Shown: positions 17,085 through 28,073 of the stretch, piece after piece
Layout: the number at the start of each line of letters is the position of its first letter
Numbering within the stretch: position 1 is the stretch's first letter
From: Streptomyces lucensis JCM 4490
GTDB taxonomy: Bacteria; Actinomycetota; Actinomycetes; Streptomycetales; Streptomycetaceae
NCBI RefSeq assembly: GCF_014650035.1
Contig: NZ_BMUE01000002.1
Coordinates: 248,001-312,000 of the forward strand
Length of the DNA stretch: 64,000 nt
Direction of reading: 5' to 3'
Translations under genes and position numbers: made by a program
The notes under the pieces: generated by a model
What the model was told of the DNA's origin: nothing
The model's database searches: none
Seen by the model: only the letters and a program-made list of their open reading frames with translations

Positions 17085-19274
17085 ATGACCGAAGTCAACA
17101 GCCCGCCCCGGGCGGGGCGCTGGACCCGCGTCGTGACCGCCCGGCCACGCCTTTCGCTGCTGGTGGCCCTGCTGCTCACCGCGCTCGCCGTGGTGGCGGG
17201 CAGCGGGGTGGCGGACCGGCTGGGCAGCGGCGGCTGGGAGGACCCGGCCGCCGAGTCGACGTACGCGACCAAGGCACTGGAGCGCGAGTTCCCCGGCTCC
17301 CAGCCCAACCTGCTGCTCCTGGTCGGCTCGGGCCGGGCCTCGGTCGACGATCCCGCGGTGGCCGCCGCGGCCCGCAGCCTGACGACCCGGCTCGCCGCCG
17401 AGAAGGGCGTGACCGGCGTCGGCTCCTACTGGCAGAGCGCGTCACCCGCCCTGCGCGCCGGGGACGGACACGAGGCGCTGATCGCCGCCCGCATCACCGG
17501 CGACGAGAACGCTATGGCCGAGACCCTCGACCGCATCGCCCCCCGCTACCGGGGCACGCACGGCCCGGTCCAGGTGAAGCTGGGCGGCATCGTCGCGGTC
17601 CGGCACGAGATGCAGACCATCATCAAGGAGGACCTGACCCGCGCGGAGCTGATCGCCCTGCCCATCACGCTGGTGCTGCTGGTGATGGTGTTCGGCAGCG
17701 CGGTCGCGGCCCTGCTGCCGCTGGGCATCGGCATCGTGGCGATCCTCGGGACCAACGCGGTGCTGCGCGGCCTGACGGCCTTCACCGACGTCTCCGTCTT
17801 CGCACTGAACCTCACCACGGCCCTCGGTCTCGGCCTCGCCATCGACTACGCGCTGTTCATCGTCCGCCGCTATCGGGAGGAACTGGCCGCCGGCGCGGAC
17901 CCGCTGACGGCCGTGGGCACCACTCTGCGCACGGCGGGCCGTACCGTGCTCTTCTCCGCCCTCACGGTCGCGGTGTCCCTGGCCGCCATGATGGCGTTCC
18001 CGCAGTACTTCCTGCGGTCCTTCGCCTACGCGGGCATCGCCGTGGTCCTCCTCGCGGCGGCCGCCGCCCTGGTCCTGCTCCCCGCCGCGCTGGTCCTGCT
18101 CGGCCCCCGGGTCAACGCCCTGGACCTGCGCCGCCTCTTCCGGCGCCGCTCCGGCGACGGGCCCGCCGAGGGCGCCGCCTGGGCCCGGGCGGCCTCGCTG
18201 GTCATGCGCCGCGCCCCGCTCTTCGCACTGGGCACCACCGTGCTGCTCGTCGTCCTCGGGCTGCCCTTCCTCGGCGTGAAGTTCGGCACCGCCGACGACC
18301 GCCAGCTGCCCTCGGCCGCCGAGTCCCACGTGGTGCAGCAGCACATACGCGAGGGCTTCCCGGGCAGCCCCGGCGGCGGCCTGGAGGTCCTCGCCGAGGG
18401 CGGGGCGACCGCGTCCCAGTACGCCGCCTACCGACAGCGGGTCTCGTCCCTGCCCGAAGTGGCCCGCGTCGACGGCCCGCTGGTCAAGGGCGACGCCGCC
18501 TACTTCACCGTGCAGCCCGAGGGGGAGGCCGTGGACGACCCCGCCCAGCGCCTCGTCGGCGACCTGCGCGCCCTGCACGCCCCCTTCGACACCAAGGTGA
18601 CCGGGACGGCCGCCGTCCTGGTCGACACCAAGCACGCGATAGCCGAACGCCTGCCCTGGGCGGCCCTGTTCATCGCCGTCATCACCCTGCTGCTCGTCTT
18701 CCTGCTCACCGGCAGCGTCCTGATACCCCTGCAGGCCGTGGTGCTCAACGCGCTCAGCCTGACGGCCATGTTCGGGGCGGTGGTGTGGGTCTTCCAGGAC
18801 GGCCATCTGTCGGGCGCGCTCGGCTTCGCCAGCTCGGGCTCCATCGAGACCACCCTGCCGGTCCTGATGTTCTGCGTGGCCTTCGGCCTCTCCATGGACT
18901 ACGGCGTGTTCCTGCTCTCCCGCATCAAGGAGGAGTACGACCGCACCGGCGACCACGACGCGGCCGTGCGGCACGGACTGCAGCGCACGGGCGGGCTGAT
19001 CACCGCGGCGGCGGTCATCCTCGCGGTGGTGATGGTGGCCATCGGGACCTCCCGGGTGACCAACACCAAGATGCTGGGCCTCGGCATCGCGCTCGCGGTC
19101 CTGATGGACGCGATGGTCGTGCGCAGCCTGCTGGTCCCGGCCATCATGCGGCTCACCGGCCGCGCCACCTGGTGGGCGCCGGCCCCGCTGCGCCGCTTCC
19201 ACCGGCGGTTCGGCCTCAGCGAAGGCGAGCCCGCCGCCGCGAAGGAGCCGGAGAAGGAGCCCGCGCCGGTGTGA
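17085..19274 (+). CDS. MMPL/RND-family transporter
   Basis: A 729-residue inner-membrane exporter with the duplicated RND layout: one TM helix and an external loop (residues about 45-190), five more helices, a cytoplasmic linker near 360, then a second such half. Conserved segments are [20 protein letters not shown] in the first half and [20 protein letters not shown] in the second, each with the charged residues of the proton path. MMPL proteins export lipids, siderophores or hydrophobic compounds; the substrate is unknown. The start at 17085 is ATG, with AAGGGGAC further upstream. It is probably repressed by the adjacent TetR. Confidence 0.9.
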   Translation: MTEVNSPPRAGRWTRVVTARPRLSLLVALLLTALAVVAGSGVADRLGSGGWEDPAAESTYATKALEREFPGSQPNLLLLVGSGRASVDDPAVAAAARSLTTRLAAEKGVTGVGSYWQSASPALRAGDGHEALIAARITGDENAMAETLDRIAPRYRGTHGPVQVKLGGIVAVRHEMQTIIKEDLTRAELIALPITLVLLVMVFGSAVAALLPLGIGIVAILGTNAVLRGLTAFTDVSVFALNLTTALGLGLAIDYALFIVRRYREELAAGADPLTAVGTTLRTAGRTVLFSALTVAVSLAAMMAFPQYFLRSFAYAGIAVVLLAAAAALVLLPAALVLLGPRVNALDLRRLFRRRSGDGPAEGAAWARAASLVMRRAPLFALGTTVLLVVLGLPFLGVKFGTADDRQLPSAAESHVVQQHIREGFPGSPGGGLEVLAEGGATASQYAAYRQRVSSLPEVARVDGPLVKGDAAYFTVQPEGEAVDDPAQRLVGDLRALHAPFDTKVTGTAAVLVDTKHAIAERLPWAALFIAVITLLLVFLLTGSVLIPLQAVVLNALSLTAMFGAVVWVFQDGHLSGALGFASSGSIETTLPVLMFCVAFGLSMDYGVFLLSRIKEEYDRTGDHDAAVRHGLQRTGGLITAAAVILAVVMVAIGTSRVTNTKMLGLGIALAVLMDAMVVRSLLVPAIMRLTGRATWWAPAPLRRFHRRFGLSEGEPAAAKEPEKEPAPV

Positions 19275-19318
19275 GGCACAGTGGCACCGCACCGGTCGCC
19301 GGAGAAGGGTTGAGGGCC

Positions 19319-20365
19319 ATGAGAGCTGTGATGTTCGAGCGGTACGGCGAGCCGGCCGGCGTGCGGGAGGTGCCGGACCCCCGGCCCGCCGGCCACGGAG
19401 TCGTCGTGCGGGTCGAGGCGACCGGCCTGTGCCGCAGCGACTGGCACGGCTGGATGGGCCACGACCCCGACATCACGCTGCCGCACGTGCCCGGGCACGA
19501 GCTCGCCGGTGTGGTGGAGGCGGTGGGCGAGCGGGTGACCGGGTGGCGGGCCGGCGACCGGGTCACCGTGCCCTTCGTGTGCGCCTGCGGCACCTGCCCG
19601 TCCTGCGCCGCGGGCGACCAGCAGGTGTGCGAACGGCAGACCCAGCCCGGCTTCCACCACTGGGGCTCCTTCGCCGAGTACGTGGCGCTCGACCACGCCG
19701 ACGTCAACCTGGTCGCCGTCCCCGACGACATGGACTACGCCACCGCCGCCGGACTCGGCTGCCGGTTCGCCACCGCCTTCCGCGCGGTGGTGCAGCAGGG
19801 CCGGGTCGCGGCGGGGGAGTGGGTCGCGGTGCACGGCTGCGGCGGGGTCGGCCTGTCGGCGGTGATGATCGCGGCGGCCTGCGGGGCGCGGGTGGTGGCC
19901 GTCGACGTCTCGCCGCACGCACTGGCGCTGGCCCGGAAGTTCGGCGCCGCCGAATGCGTGGACGCGACCGGCGTGACCGACACGGCCGTCGCCGTGCGCG
20001 AGCTGACCGGCGGCGGCGCCCATCTCTCCCTCGACGCCCTCGGCTCGCCCGCCACCTGCGCCGCCTCGGTCGACGGCCTGCGCCGCCGCGGCCGGCACGT
20101 CCAGGCCGGCCTCCTGCCCTCACCCGACGGCACCACGCCGGTACCGCTGGCCCGGGCCATCGCCCTCGAGCTGGAACTCCTCGGCAGCCACGGCATGGCC
20201 GCGCACACCTACCCCGCCATGCTCCGGATGGTCCGTTCCGGCGCCCTGCGCCCCGACCTCCTGGTGACCTCCACCATCACCCTCGACGCGGCCCCGGCGG
20301 CGCTCGCGGCGATGGGGACGGCGCCCGGCGCCGGGGTGACGGTCATCGAACCCTGGGGCCGGTAG
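19319..20365 (+). CDS. Zinc-dependent alcohol dehydrogenase (MDR family)
   Basis: A 348-residue medium-chain dehydrogenase. The catalytic zinc ligands are Cys38 (GLCRSDWHG) and His60-Glu61 (VPGHELAG); the structural zinc site has four cysteines, C90, C93, C96 and C104. The nucleotide fold carries [14 protein letters not shown]. It oxidises alcohols or reduces aldehydes with NAD(P)H. The ATG at 19319 follows GGAGAAGG. It starts 44 bp after the MMPL gene and may be cotranscribed with it, which could mean a shared role in detoxification. Confidence 0.88.
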   Translation: MRAVMFERYGEPAGVREVPDPRPAGHGVVVRVEATGLCRSDWHGWMGHDPDITLPHVPGHELAGVVEAVGERVTGWRAGDRVTVPFVCACGTCPSCAAGDQQVCERQTQPGFHHWGSFAEYVALDHADVNLVAVPDDMDYATAAGLGCRFATAFRAVVQQGRVAAGEWVAVHGCGGVGLSAVMIAAACGARVVAVDVSPHALALARKFGAAECVDATGVTDTAVAVRELTGGGAHLSLDALGSPATCAASVDGLRRRGRHVQAGLLPSPDGTTPVPLARAIALELELLGSHGMAAHTYPAMLRMVRSGALRPDLLVTSTITLDAAPAALAAMGTAPGAGVTVIEPWGR

Positions 20366-20411
20366 CACCGCCGGGAGCCGCCCCCGGCCCCCCGGCCGCC
20401 GCCCGGCCGGG

Positions 20412-20612
20412 TCAGCCGTGTCTGCGGCCGCGGTTGCCCGGGCGGGCGGCGACCCAGGCGCGGACGGTGTCGGCGTACCAGTACGGCTTGCCGCTCTCCA
20501 CGTGGTCGGGCGCGGGCAGCAGTCCGTGCTTGCGGTAGGACCGTACGGTGTCCGGCTGCACCTTGATGTGCGCCGCGATCTCCTTGTAGGACCACAGCCT
20601 TCGGTCGGTCAT
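20412..20612 (-). CDS. Small helix-turn-helix DNA-binding protein
   Basis: A 66-residue protein that is almost entirely one winged helix of the MerR/AlpA (excisionase-like) kind: LWSYKEIAAHIKVQPDTVRS at residues 6-25, then a wing (SGKPYWYADTVRAWVAARPG). The start at 20612 has GGGAGG 8 nt upstream. It is convergent with the alcohol dehydrogenase gene. No integrase or phage genes lie nearby, so it is more likely a small chromosomal regulator than an excisionase. Direct repeats GTGACCGAC lie upstream at 20720 and 20751. Confidence 0.75.
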   Translation of the reverse strand: MTDRRLWSYKEIAAHIKVQPDTVRSYRKHGLLPAPDHVESGKPYWYADTVRAWVAARPGNRGRRHG

Positions 20613-20719
20613 GAGTCGCACCTCCCTGCGCGCGCCGCGGCGGCGGCCGGGGACGGCCGTCGGGGGGACCGGGCGCACGCGTCGGCGATCACCAGCCTGT
20701 GCTTGGTGAACGACGCACA

Positions 20720-20763
20720 GTGACCGACGGGCAACGCCTGTCGACCGCATGTGACCGACAGGC
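20720..20763. promoter_or_regulatory. Paired GTGACCGAC repeats upstream of the small HTH gene
   Basis: GTGACCGACGGGC (20720-20732) and GTGACCGACAGGC (20751-20763) are direct repeats 31 bp apart, and GCCTGTCG (20736-20743) forms an inverted repeat with CGACAGGC (20756-20763). About 110-150 bp upstream of the HTH gene start, they are possible autoregulatory sites. Confidence 0.35.
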
Positions 20764-20854
20764 CGCGTAGGTGCGACATATGTGACAGCAACGGGGTTTT
20801 CGTGACACGGCCGTGGCGGAATCGGTTCTCCAGGCGCCCGTGGCGCTCGCGCCC

Positions 20855-21769
20855 CTACACCCCGCACGACCGGAGGAACGCCCGTGTCCGCCGCGCGATC
20901 GGCAGCGGGGCGTCCGGGTCGCACGGGTACATGTCCTGCTCGACGATCGCGAACAGGTCGACGTCCAGCCGCTGCGCCGCCCGCAGTACCGGACCCAGTT
21001 CCGGCACGCCGGCCGGCGGTTCGCACATCACGCCCCGGGCGACCGCGGGCCCGAACGGCGTGCCGGCCGCCCGCACGCCGGCGAGGATCTCCGGGTCCAC
21101 CTGCTTGAGGTGCAGATAGCCGATCCGCTCGCCGTAGGTCTCGATCAGCTTGACGCTGTCCCCGCCGCAGTAGGCGTAGTGCCCGGTGTCCAGGCACAGC
21201 GAGACCAGGCCGGAGTCGGTGCCGTCGAGGAAGCGGGCGACGTTCTCCTCGCTGTCGATGTGGGTGTCGGCATGCGGGTGGACGACGATCGTGAGGCCGT
21301 AGCGCTCGCGCACCTCCCGTCCGAGCCGCTCGGTCAGCGAGGTGAGGTCCCGCCACTGCCGCGGCGTCAGCTCCGGGGGCTCCAGCACCCGGCCCGTCCG
21401 GTCGTCCCGCCAGAAGGAGGGGATGACGACCAGATGGCGGGCACCCATCGCCTGGGCGAGGGCCGCGACGGACGAGACGTGGCCCCATGTCTCGTCCCAC
21501 ACCGCCGCACCGCGGTGCAGACCGGTGAACACCGTGCCGGCCGACACTTTCAGGCCACGCCGGGCGGTCTCACCGGCGAGCACCGCCGGATCGGTGGGCA
21601 GGTAGCCGTAGGGGCCCAGTTCGATCCACTCGTAGCCGGACGCGGCCACCTCGTCCAGGAAGCGCTGCCAGGGCACCTGCCGGGGGTCGTCCGGGAACCA
21701 CACGCCCCAGGAGTCGGGGGCCGATCCGATGCGGATACGGGACAGTGAGGAAGGTGACAACGAGGTCAT
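20855..21769 (-). CDS. IolE/IolI-like sugar phosphate isomerase/epimerase
   Basis: A 304-residue xylose-isomerase-like barrel, divergent from the inositol catabolism operon. It starts RIGSAPDSWGVWFPDD, reminiscent of inosose dehydratases (IolE) and inosose isomerases (IolI), and has the metal-binding strands EWIELGPYG, VVHPHADTH, CLDTGHYAYCG and FAIVEQDM. The likely job is the 2-keto-myo-inositol dehydratase or isomerase step, which the operon otherwise lacks. The ATG at 21769 is chosen because TTGACA, 17 bp, CACCCT end 7 nt before it, giving a leaderless message and explaining the missing ribosome binding site; a TTG at 21829 is less likely. Confidence 0.8.
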   Translation of the reverse strand: MTSLSPSSLSRIRIGSAPDSWGVWFPDDPRQVPWQRFLDEVAASGYEWIELGPYGYLPTDPAVLAGETARRGLKVSAGTVFTGLHRGAAVWDETWGHVSSVAALAQAMGARHLVVIPSFWRDDRTGRVLEPPELTPRQWRDLTSLTERLGREVRERYGLTIVVHPHADTHIDSEENVARFLDGTDSGLVSLCLDTGHYAYCGGDSVKLIETYGERIGYLHLKQVDPEILAGVRAAGTPFGPAVARGVMCEPPAGVPELGPVLRAAQRLDVDLFAIVEQDMYPCDPDAPLPIARRTRAFLRSCGV

Positions 21770-21776
21770 GGCCGTC

Positions 21777-21805
21777 AGGGTGCGGGCGCGGGGAAGGGGT
21801 GTCAA
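21777..21805 (-). promoter_or_regulatory. Leaderless promoter of the IolE/IolI-like gene
   Basis: On the minus strand TTGACA (21805-21800), a 17-bp spacer and CACCCT (21782-21777) are followed 7 nt later by the ATG at 21769. Confidence 0.6.
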
Positions 21806-21818
21806 GGGCTGGTCCGAA

Positions 21819-21863
21819 TGTCCGGACAAAACGTTGACAGGGTTCGGCGTACCGGACTACAAA
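21819..21863 (+). promoter_or_regulatory. iolC operon promoter with palindromic operator
   Basis: TTGACA (21834-21839), an 18-bp spacer and TACAAA (21858-21863) form a near-consensus promoter 31 bp before iolC. A perfect palindrome TGTCCGGACA (21819-21828) lies just upstream of the -35, midway between the two divergent -35 boxes, and its half CCGGAC recurs at 21852-21857 inside the spacer. A regulator bound at both would control iolC and the divergent gene together. Confidence 0.7.
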
Positions 21864-21893
21864 GCCGGGTAGAGCCGTGACGAAGGGAAGCCG

Positions 21894-22844
21894 ATGGCCT
21901 ACGACCTGATCACCATGGGGCGGATCGGAGTGGACCTCTACCCGCTGCAGACCGGTGTCCCGCTCGCCCAGGTGTCGTCGTTCGGCAAGTTCCTCGGCGG
22001 CTCGGCGGCCAACGTCGCGGTCGCCGCCGCCCGGCTCGGCCGGCGCAGCGCCGTGATCACCCGCACCGGCGACGACCCGTTCGGCGCCTATCTGCACGAG
22101 GCGCTGCGCGGCTTCGGCGTCGACGACCGCTACGTGAGCGCGGTCCCCGGGCTCCCGACCCCGGTCACCTTCTGCGAGGTCTTCCCGCCGGACGACTTCC
22201 CGCTCTACTTCTACCGGCAGCCCAAGGCGCCCGACCTGGAGATCGACGCCCACGACCTGGACCTGGACGCCGTCCGCGACGCCCGCATCCTGTGGGTCAC
22301 CGGCACCGGCCTGAGCGAGGAGCCGAGCCGCACGGCGACCCTCGCGGCCCTCGCCCACCGGGCCAGGACCGGCACGACCGTCTTCGACCTCGACTGGCGC
22401 CACATGTTCTGGGCCGACCCCGGCGCGGCCCGCCCCTTCTACGCCGAGGCCCTGCGCCACACCACGGTCGCCGTCGGCAACCTGGACGAGGTCGAGGTGG
22501 CGACCGGGCTGCGCGAGCCGCACGCCGCGGCCCGTGCGCTGCTCGCCGCCGGAGCCGAGACCGCCGTCGTCAAACAGGGCCCCAAGGGCGTCCTCGCCGT
22601 CAGCCGCGATGGCGAGGTGGCCGAGGTCCCGCCACTGCCCGTGACGGTCCTCAACGGCCTCGGCGCCGGGGACGCCTTCGGCGGCTCCCTCTGCCACGGA
22701 CTGCTGGCCGGCTGGGACCTGGAGACCGTCATGCGGCACGCCAACGCGGCCGGCGCCATCGTCGCCTCCCGGCTGGAGTGCTCCTCCGCGATGCCGACCG
22801 CCGACGAGGTGGCCGCGGCGCTCGCCGCGGGGGCGGTGCTGTGA
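21894..22844 (+). CDS. iolC: 5-dehydro-2-deoxygluconokinase
   Basis: A 316-residue PfkB-family sugar kinase that phosphorylates 5-dehydro-2-deoxy-D-gluconate in myo-inositol breakdown. It has the N-terminal ribokinase signature GGSAANVAVAAARLG and the C-terminal catalytic motif NGLGAGDAFGG near residues 253-263 with the base Asp258. The role is assigned from the neighbours iolB, iolD and mmsA. The ATG at 21894 follows GAAGGGAAG, and a strong promoter lies 31 bp upstream. Its TGA overlaps the next GTG by four bases. Confidence 0.88.
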   Translation: MAYDLITMGRIGVDLYPLQTGVPLAQVSSFGKFLGGSAANVAVAAARLGRRSAVITRTGDDPFGAYLHEALRGFGVDDRYVSAVPGLPTPVTFCEVFPPDDFPLYFYRQPKAPDLEIDAHDLDLDAVRDARILWVTGTGLSEEPSRTATLAALAHRARTGTTVFDLDWRHMFWADPGAARPFYAEALRHTTVAVGNLDEVEVATGLREPHAAARALLAAGAETAVVKQGPKGVLAVSRDGEVAEVPPLPVTVLNGLGAGDAFGGSLCHGLLAGWDLETVMRHANAAGAIVASRLECSSAMPTADEVAAALAAGAVL

Positions 22845-23788
22845 GGGCGGGCCGCGTCGCGGGCACCCGCACGCACGGCGGCGACGGGACGCACCACCCC
22901 CGGGTGGACGTGAGCCGGCTGGTCGGCATCCGCACCCGTCACCCCGAGGCGATCGAGGAGGCCGCCGCCCGCCGGGCCCGCCGCCCCCTCCTGACGGCGG
23001 GCGATCGCCTGCTGATCGTCGCCGCCGACCACCCGGCCCGTGGCGCCCTCGGCGTCGGCGACCGGAAGCTCGCCATGGCCAACCGCGCCGACCTGCTCGA
23101 ACGCCTCTGCCTCGCGCTGTCCCGGCCCGGCGTCGACGGCGTCCTCGCCACCGCCGACATCCTCGACGACCTGCTCCTCCTCGGCGCCCTCGACCACAAG
23201 GTCGTCATGGGCTCGATGAACCGCGGCGGCCTGCAGGGCGCCGGCTTCGAACTGGACGACCGCTTCACCGGCCACCGCCCCGAGGACATCCAGCGCCTCG
23301 GCTTCGACGCGGGCAAGCTGCTGCTGCGCATCGACTACGGCGACCCGGGCTCCCTGACCACCCTGGAGTCCGCCGCACGCGCCGTCGACGAGATGGCCGC
23401 GCACCGGCTGCCGGTCTTCGTGGAGCCGTTCATCACCCGCCGCACCGCCGGCGGGGCGCTGCGCAACGACCTGTCCGCCGAGGCGGTCACCAGGTCCATC
23501 GCCATCGCCTCCGGCCTCGGCGGCTCCTCGGCCTACACCTGGCTGAAGGTGCCGGTCACCGACGACCCGGACGACATGGCCCGGGTGATGGAGACCTCCA
23601 CGCTGCCCGCCGTGCTGCTCGGCGGCGACGTGGGCGACGCGCCGCAGGACCGGGTCGCCGCCTACGAGAAGTGGCGCGGCGCGCTCCGCCTGCCCACCGT
23701 GCGCGGCCTGGTGGCCGGCCGCTCGCTGCTGTACCCGGCGGACGGCGACGTGGCCGCCGCCGTGGACATCGCCGCCGGACTGCTGTGA
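22841..23788 (+). CDS. Cgl0159-family aldolase-like TIM barrel protein
   Basis: A 315-residue (beta/alpha)8 protein of the family named after Corynebacterium Cgl0159, related to class I and deoxyribose-phosphate aldolases. Its place between iolC and iolB strongly suggests that it cleaves 2-deoxy-5-keto-gluconate 6-phosphate, the job of IolJ in Bacillus; this is inference. Visible strand motifs are LLIVAADHPARGALG, GVLATADILDDL, VFVEPFITRR and WLKVPVTDDP, with candidate Schiff-base Lys in the last. The GTG at 22841 overlaps the iolC stop; an internal GTG near 22908 (SRLVGIRTRHPEAI) is an alternative start. Confidence 0.8.
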   Translation: MRAGRVAGTRTHGGDGTHHPRVDVSRLVGIRTRHPEAIEEAAARRARRPLLTAGDRLLIVAADHPARGALGVGDRKLAMANRADLLERLCLALSRPGVDGVLATADILDDLLLLGALDHKVVMGSMNRGGLQGAGFELDDRFTGHRPEDIQRLGFDAGKLLLRIDYGDPGSLTTLESAARAVDEMAAHRLPVFVEPFITRRTAGGALRNDLSAEAVTRSIAIASGLGGSSAYTWLKVPVTDDPDDMARVMETSTLPAVLLGGDVGDAPQDRVAAYEKWRGALRLPTVRGLVAGRSLLYPADGDVAAAVDIAAGLL

Positions 23789-23795
23789 GGGCCGT

Positions 23796-24620
23796 ATGAC
23801 CAGCACCGATCTGCACCTGCCCAGGGGTGCCGCCGCCACCGACCGGTACGCGGTGGACATCGGCCCGGAGCGGGCCGGCTGGACCCACAGCGGCCTGCGC
23901 GTCGTCGACGTGCCACCGGGCGGTACGCATGCGTTCACCACCGGGGACAGTGAATGGATCGTGCTTCCGCTGGAAGGCGGATGTACCGTGCGAATCGAGG
24001 AAAAGGAGTTTCAACTCCTGGGCCGGGAAAGTGTGTTCGCGGACGTCTCCGACTTCGCTTACGCGCCCCGGGACGCCCGGGTCCTGATCGCCTCCGGCGC
24101 GGGAGGCCGCTTCGCCCTGGCAGGAGCGAAGTGCGAGCGACGACTCCCCGCCCGCTACGGCCCCGCGCCGGAGGTCCCCGTCGAGCAGCGCGGCAGCGGC
24201 GGCTGCGCCCGGCAGGTGCGCAACTTCGCCGCCGCGGACTCCTTCGACTGCGACCGGCTGATCGCCGTCGAGGTGGTCACCCCCGGCGGCAACTGGTCCT
24301 CCTACCCGCCGCACAAGCACGACGAGGACCGGCCCGGCGAGGAGTCCCGGCTGGAGGAGATCTACTACTTCGAGATCGAGGGCCGGGACGGCTACGGATA
24401 CCAGCGGGTGTTCCCCTCCCGCGAGGGCGGCTCCGACGTCCTCGCCGAGGTCCGCTCCGGCGACGCCGTCCTCGTCCCCGACGGATGGCACGGCCCCTCG
24501 ATCGCCCAGCCCGGCCACGCCATGTACTACCTCAACGTGATGGCCGGCCCGGGCCCGGCCCGGGAGTGGCGGATCCGCTTCCACCCCGGCCACACCGACA
24601 CCACACGGGGGTACCGATGA
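23796..24620 (+). CDS. iolB: 5-deoxy-glucuronate isomerase
   Basis: A 274-residue bicupin that converts 5-deoxy-D-glucuronate into 5-dehydro-2-deoxy-D-gluconate. The metal-binding cupin segment PPHKHDEDRPGEESRLEEIY supplies two His and the Glu, with a further His in VLVPDGWHGPS. The length fits the family. The ATG at 23796 begins 7 bp after the aldolase stop, and the last codon overlaps the iolD ATG (ATGA). Confidence 0.92.
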   Translation: MTSTDLHLPRGAAATDRYAVDIGPERAGWTHSGLRVVDVPPGGTHAFTTGDSEWIVLPLEGGCTVRIEEKEFQLLGRESVFADVSDFAYAPRDARVLIASGAGGRFALAGAKCERRLPARYGPAPEVPVEQRGSGGCARQVRNFAAADSFDCDRLIAVEVVTPGGNWSSYPPHKHDEDRPGEESRLEEIYYFEIEGRDGYGYQRVFPSREGGSDVLAEVRSGDAVLVPDGWHGPSIAQPGHAMYYLNVMAGPGPAREWRIRFHPGHTDTTRGYR

Positions 24621-26494
24621 CGATCCGGCTGACCGTCGCCCAGGCGCTGGTCCGCTTCCTCGCCGCCCAGCACACCGAGCGGGACGGCGAGCGGCGGCGG
24701 CTGATCGGCGCGACCTGGGGCATCCTCGGGCACGGCAACGTCGCCGGGCTCGGCCAGGCGCTGCTCGAGTACGCCGATGCGATGCCGTTCCACCAGGGCC
24801 GCAACGAGCAGTCCATGGTGCACGCGGCCGTCGGCTACGCCCGCCAGTGCAACCGCCTGTCCACGCACGCGGTGACGACGTCGATCGGCCCCGGCGCGAC
24901 GAACCTCGTCACCGGCGCCGCCCTCGCGACCGTCAACCACCTGCCGGTGCTGCTCCTGCCCGGCGACGTCTTCGCCACCCGCCCCGCCGACCCGGTGCTG
25001 CAGCAGCTGGAGGTGGGCTACGCGGGCGACGTCTCCGTCAACGACACCCTGCGCCCGGTGTCGAGGTACTTCGACCGCGTCACCCGCCCCGAGCAGCTGA
25101 TCCCGAGCGCCCTGCAGGCCATGCGGGTCCTCACCGACCCGGTGGAGACCGGCGCCGTCACCCTCGCCCTGCCCCAGGACGTGCAGGCGGAGGCGTACGA
25201 CTGGCCGGAGGAGTTCTTCGCCGAGCGCGTGTGGACCGTACGCCGGCCGGGCGCGGACCCCACCGAACTGGCCGAGGCCGTCCGGGTGATCCGCGAGGCG
25301 CGCAGGCCGCTGGTCGTCGCGGGCGGCGGCGTCCACCACAGCCGCGCCGAGGCGGCCCTCGCCGAGTTCGCCGGGGCCACCCGCATCCCGGTCGCCTCCA
25401 CCCAGGCCGGCAAGGGCTCGCTGCGCCACGACCACCCGCAGGACGTGGGCGGGATCGGCCACACCGGCACGGCGACCGCCGACGAGCTGGCCCGCACCGC
25501 CGACCTGGTCATCGGCGTCGGCACCCGGTACACGGACTTCACCACCGCCTCCGGCACCCTCTTCGCCGGCCCGGGCGTCCGCTTCCTCAACCTCAACATC
25601 GCGCCCTACGACGGCCACAAGCTGGCCGGACTGCCGCTGATCGCGGACGCCCGCAGTGCACTGGGCGAGCTGACCGAGGCGCTGGCGATGCACGGGCACC
25701 AGGCCGCCGGCCCCTACGTCGCCGCGTACACCGAGGCCAAGGAGCGGTGGGAGCGGCGCGTAGACGCCTGCCTCGGGGCCGGTGAGCCCGCCGCCCGGCC
25801 GACCCAGCCGCAGGTCATCGGCGCCCTGGACGCGCTGGTGGACGAGTCGGACATCATCGTGGGCGCGGCCGGCTCCCTCCCCGGCGACCTGCACAAGCTG
25901 TGGCGGGCGCGCTCGTACGACCAGTACCACCTGGAGTACGGCTACTCCTGCATGGGCTACGAGATCCCGGCCGCGCTCGGCGTGAAGCTCGCCGCGCCCG
26001 AGCGGAACGTGTGGGCGCTGGTCGGCGACGGCACGTACCTGATGATGCCGACGGAGATCGTGACCGCCGTCCAGGAGGGCGTCGCGATCAAGGTCCTGCT
26101 GGTGCAGAACCACGGGTACGCCTCGATCGGCGGACTGTCGGAGTCGGTGGGCGGCGAGCGGTTCGGCACGGCCTACCGGTTCCCGGCGGTCGGGGGGACG
26201 TACACGGGCGACCCGCTGCCCGTCGACCTCGCCGCCAACGCGGCCAGCCTCGGCATGCGGGTGCTGCGCGCGCGGACGGCGGCGGAGCTGCGCACGGCGC
26301 TCGCCGAGGCGCGCGCCGCCGACACTCCCACATGTGTCTACGTCGAGACCAAAACGTCCGACACTGTGTCGGGCGCGCCCGAGGCGCAGGCCTGGTGGGA
26401 TGTTCCCGTGGCCGAGACCGCGACCCGAGCGTCGGCGGTCAAGGCGCGTGAGCTGTACGAACGGCACGTCTCGACCCGACGCCGCCATCTGTAG
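24617..26494 (+). CDS. iolD: 3D-(3,5/4)-trihydroxycyclohexane-1,2-dione hydrolase
   Basis: A 625-residue thiamine-diphosphate enzyme that opens the cyclohexane ring in myo-inositol catabolism. It has the acetolactate-synthase-like three-domain layout: PYR domain (GRNEQSMVHAAVGYARQ near residue 60), central domain (RPLVVAGGGVHHS), and PP domain with the ThDP motif VGDGTYLMMPTEI...VQNHGY. Translational coupling to iolB is through ATGA. Strand-wide antisense open frames here are artefacts of codon bias. Confidence 0.93.
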   Translation: MTIRLTVAQALVRFLAAQHTERDGERRRLIGATWGILGHGNVAGLGQALLEYADAMPFHQGRNEQSMVHAAVGYARQCNRLSTHAVTTSIGPGATNLVTGAALATVNHLPVLLLPGDVFATRPADPVLQQLEVGYAGDVSVNDTLRPVSRYFDRVTRPEQLIPSALQAMRVLTDPVETGAVTLALPQDVQAEAYDWPEEFFAERVWTVRRPGADPTELAEAVRVIREARRPLVVAGGGVHHSRAEAALAEFAGATRIPVASTQAGKGSLRHDHPQDVGGIGHTGTATADELARTADLVIGVGTRYTDFTTASGTLFAGPGVRFLNLNIAPYDGHKLAGLPLIADARSALGELTEALAMHGHQAAGPYVAAYTEAKERWERRVDACLGAGEPAARPTQPQVIGALDALVDESDIIVGAAGSLPGDLHKLWRARSYDQYHLEYGYSCMGYEIPAALGVKLAAPERNVWALVGDGTYLMMPTEIVTAVQEGVAIKVLLVQNHGYASIGGLSESVGGERFGTAYRFPAVGGTYTGDPLPVDLAANAASLGMRVLRARTAAELRTALAEARAADTPTCVYVETKTSDTVSGAPEAQAWWDVPVAETATRASAVKARELYERHVSTRRRHL

Positions 26495-26509
26495 AGGGAG
26501 TTTCTGGGC

Positions 26510-28012
<1,503 letters not shown>

Positions 28013-28020
28013 CCCGGAGA

Positions 28021-28073
28021 ACACGTACCGGTGCCCCGCCCTCCGCACGGGAGGGCGGGGCACCGGTACGTGT
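28021..28073. terminator. Bidirectional terminator with a 24-bp perfect stem
   Basis: Positions 28021-28044 pair without mismatch with 28050-28073 around the loop GCACG. The hairpin lies between convergent mmsA and the lipoprotein gene and includes the last base of the latter's stop codon (28073-28075). Confidence 0.9.

Noticed and set aside
20412..20612. Excisionase of an integrated element
   Set aside because: There is no integrase, replication gene or att-like duplication nearby, and the neighbouring genes look like core genes.
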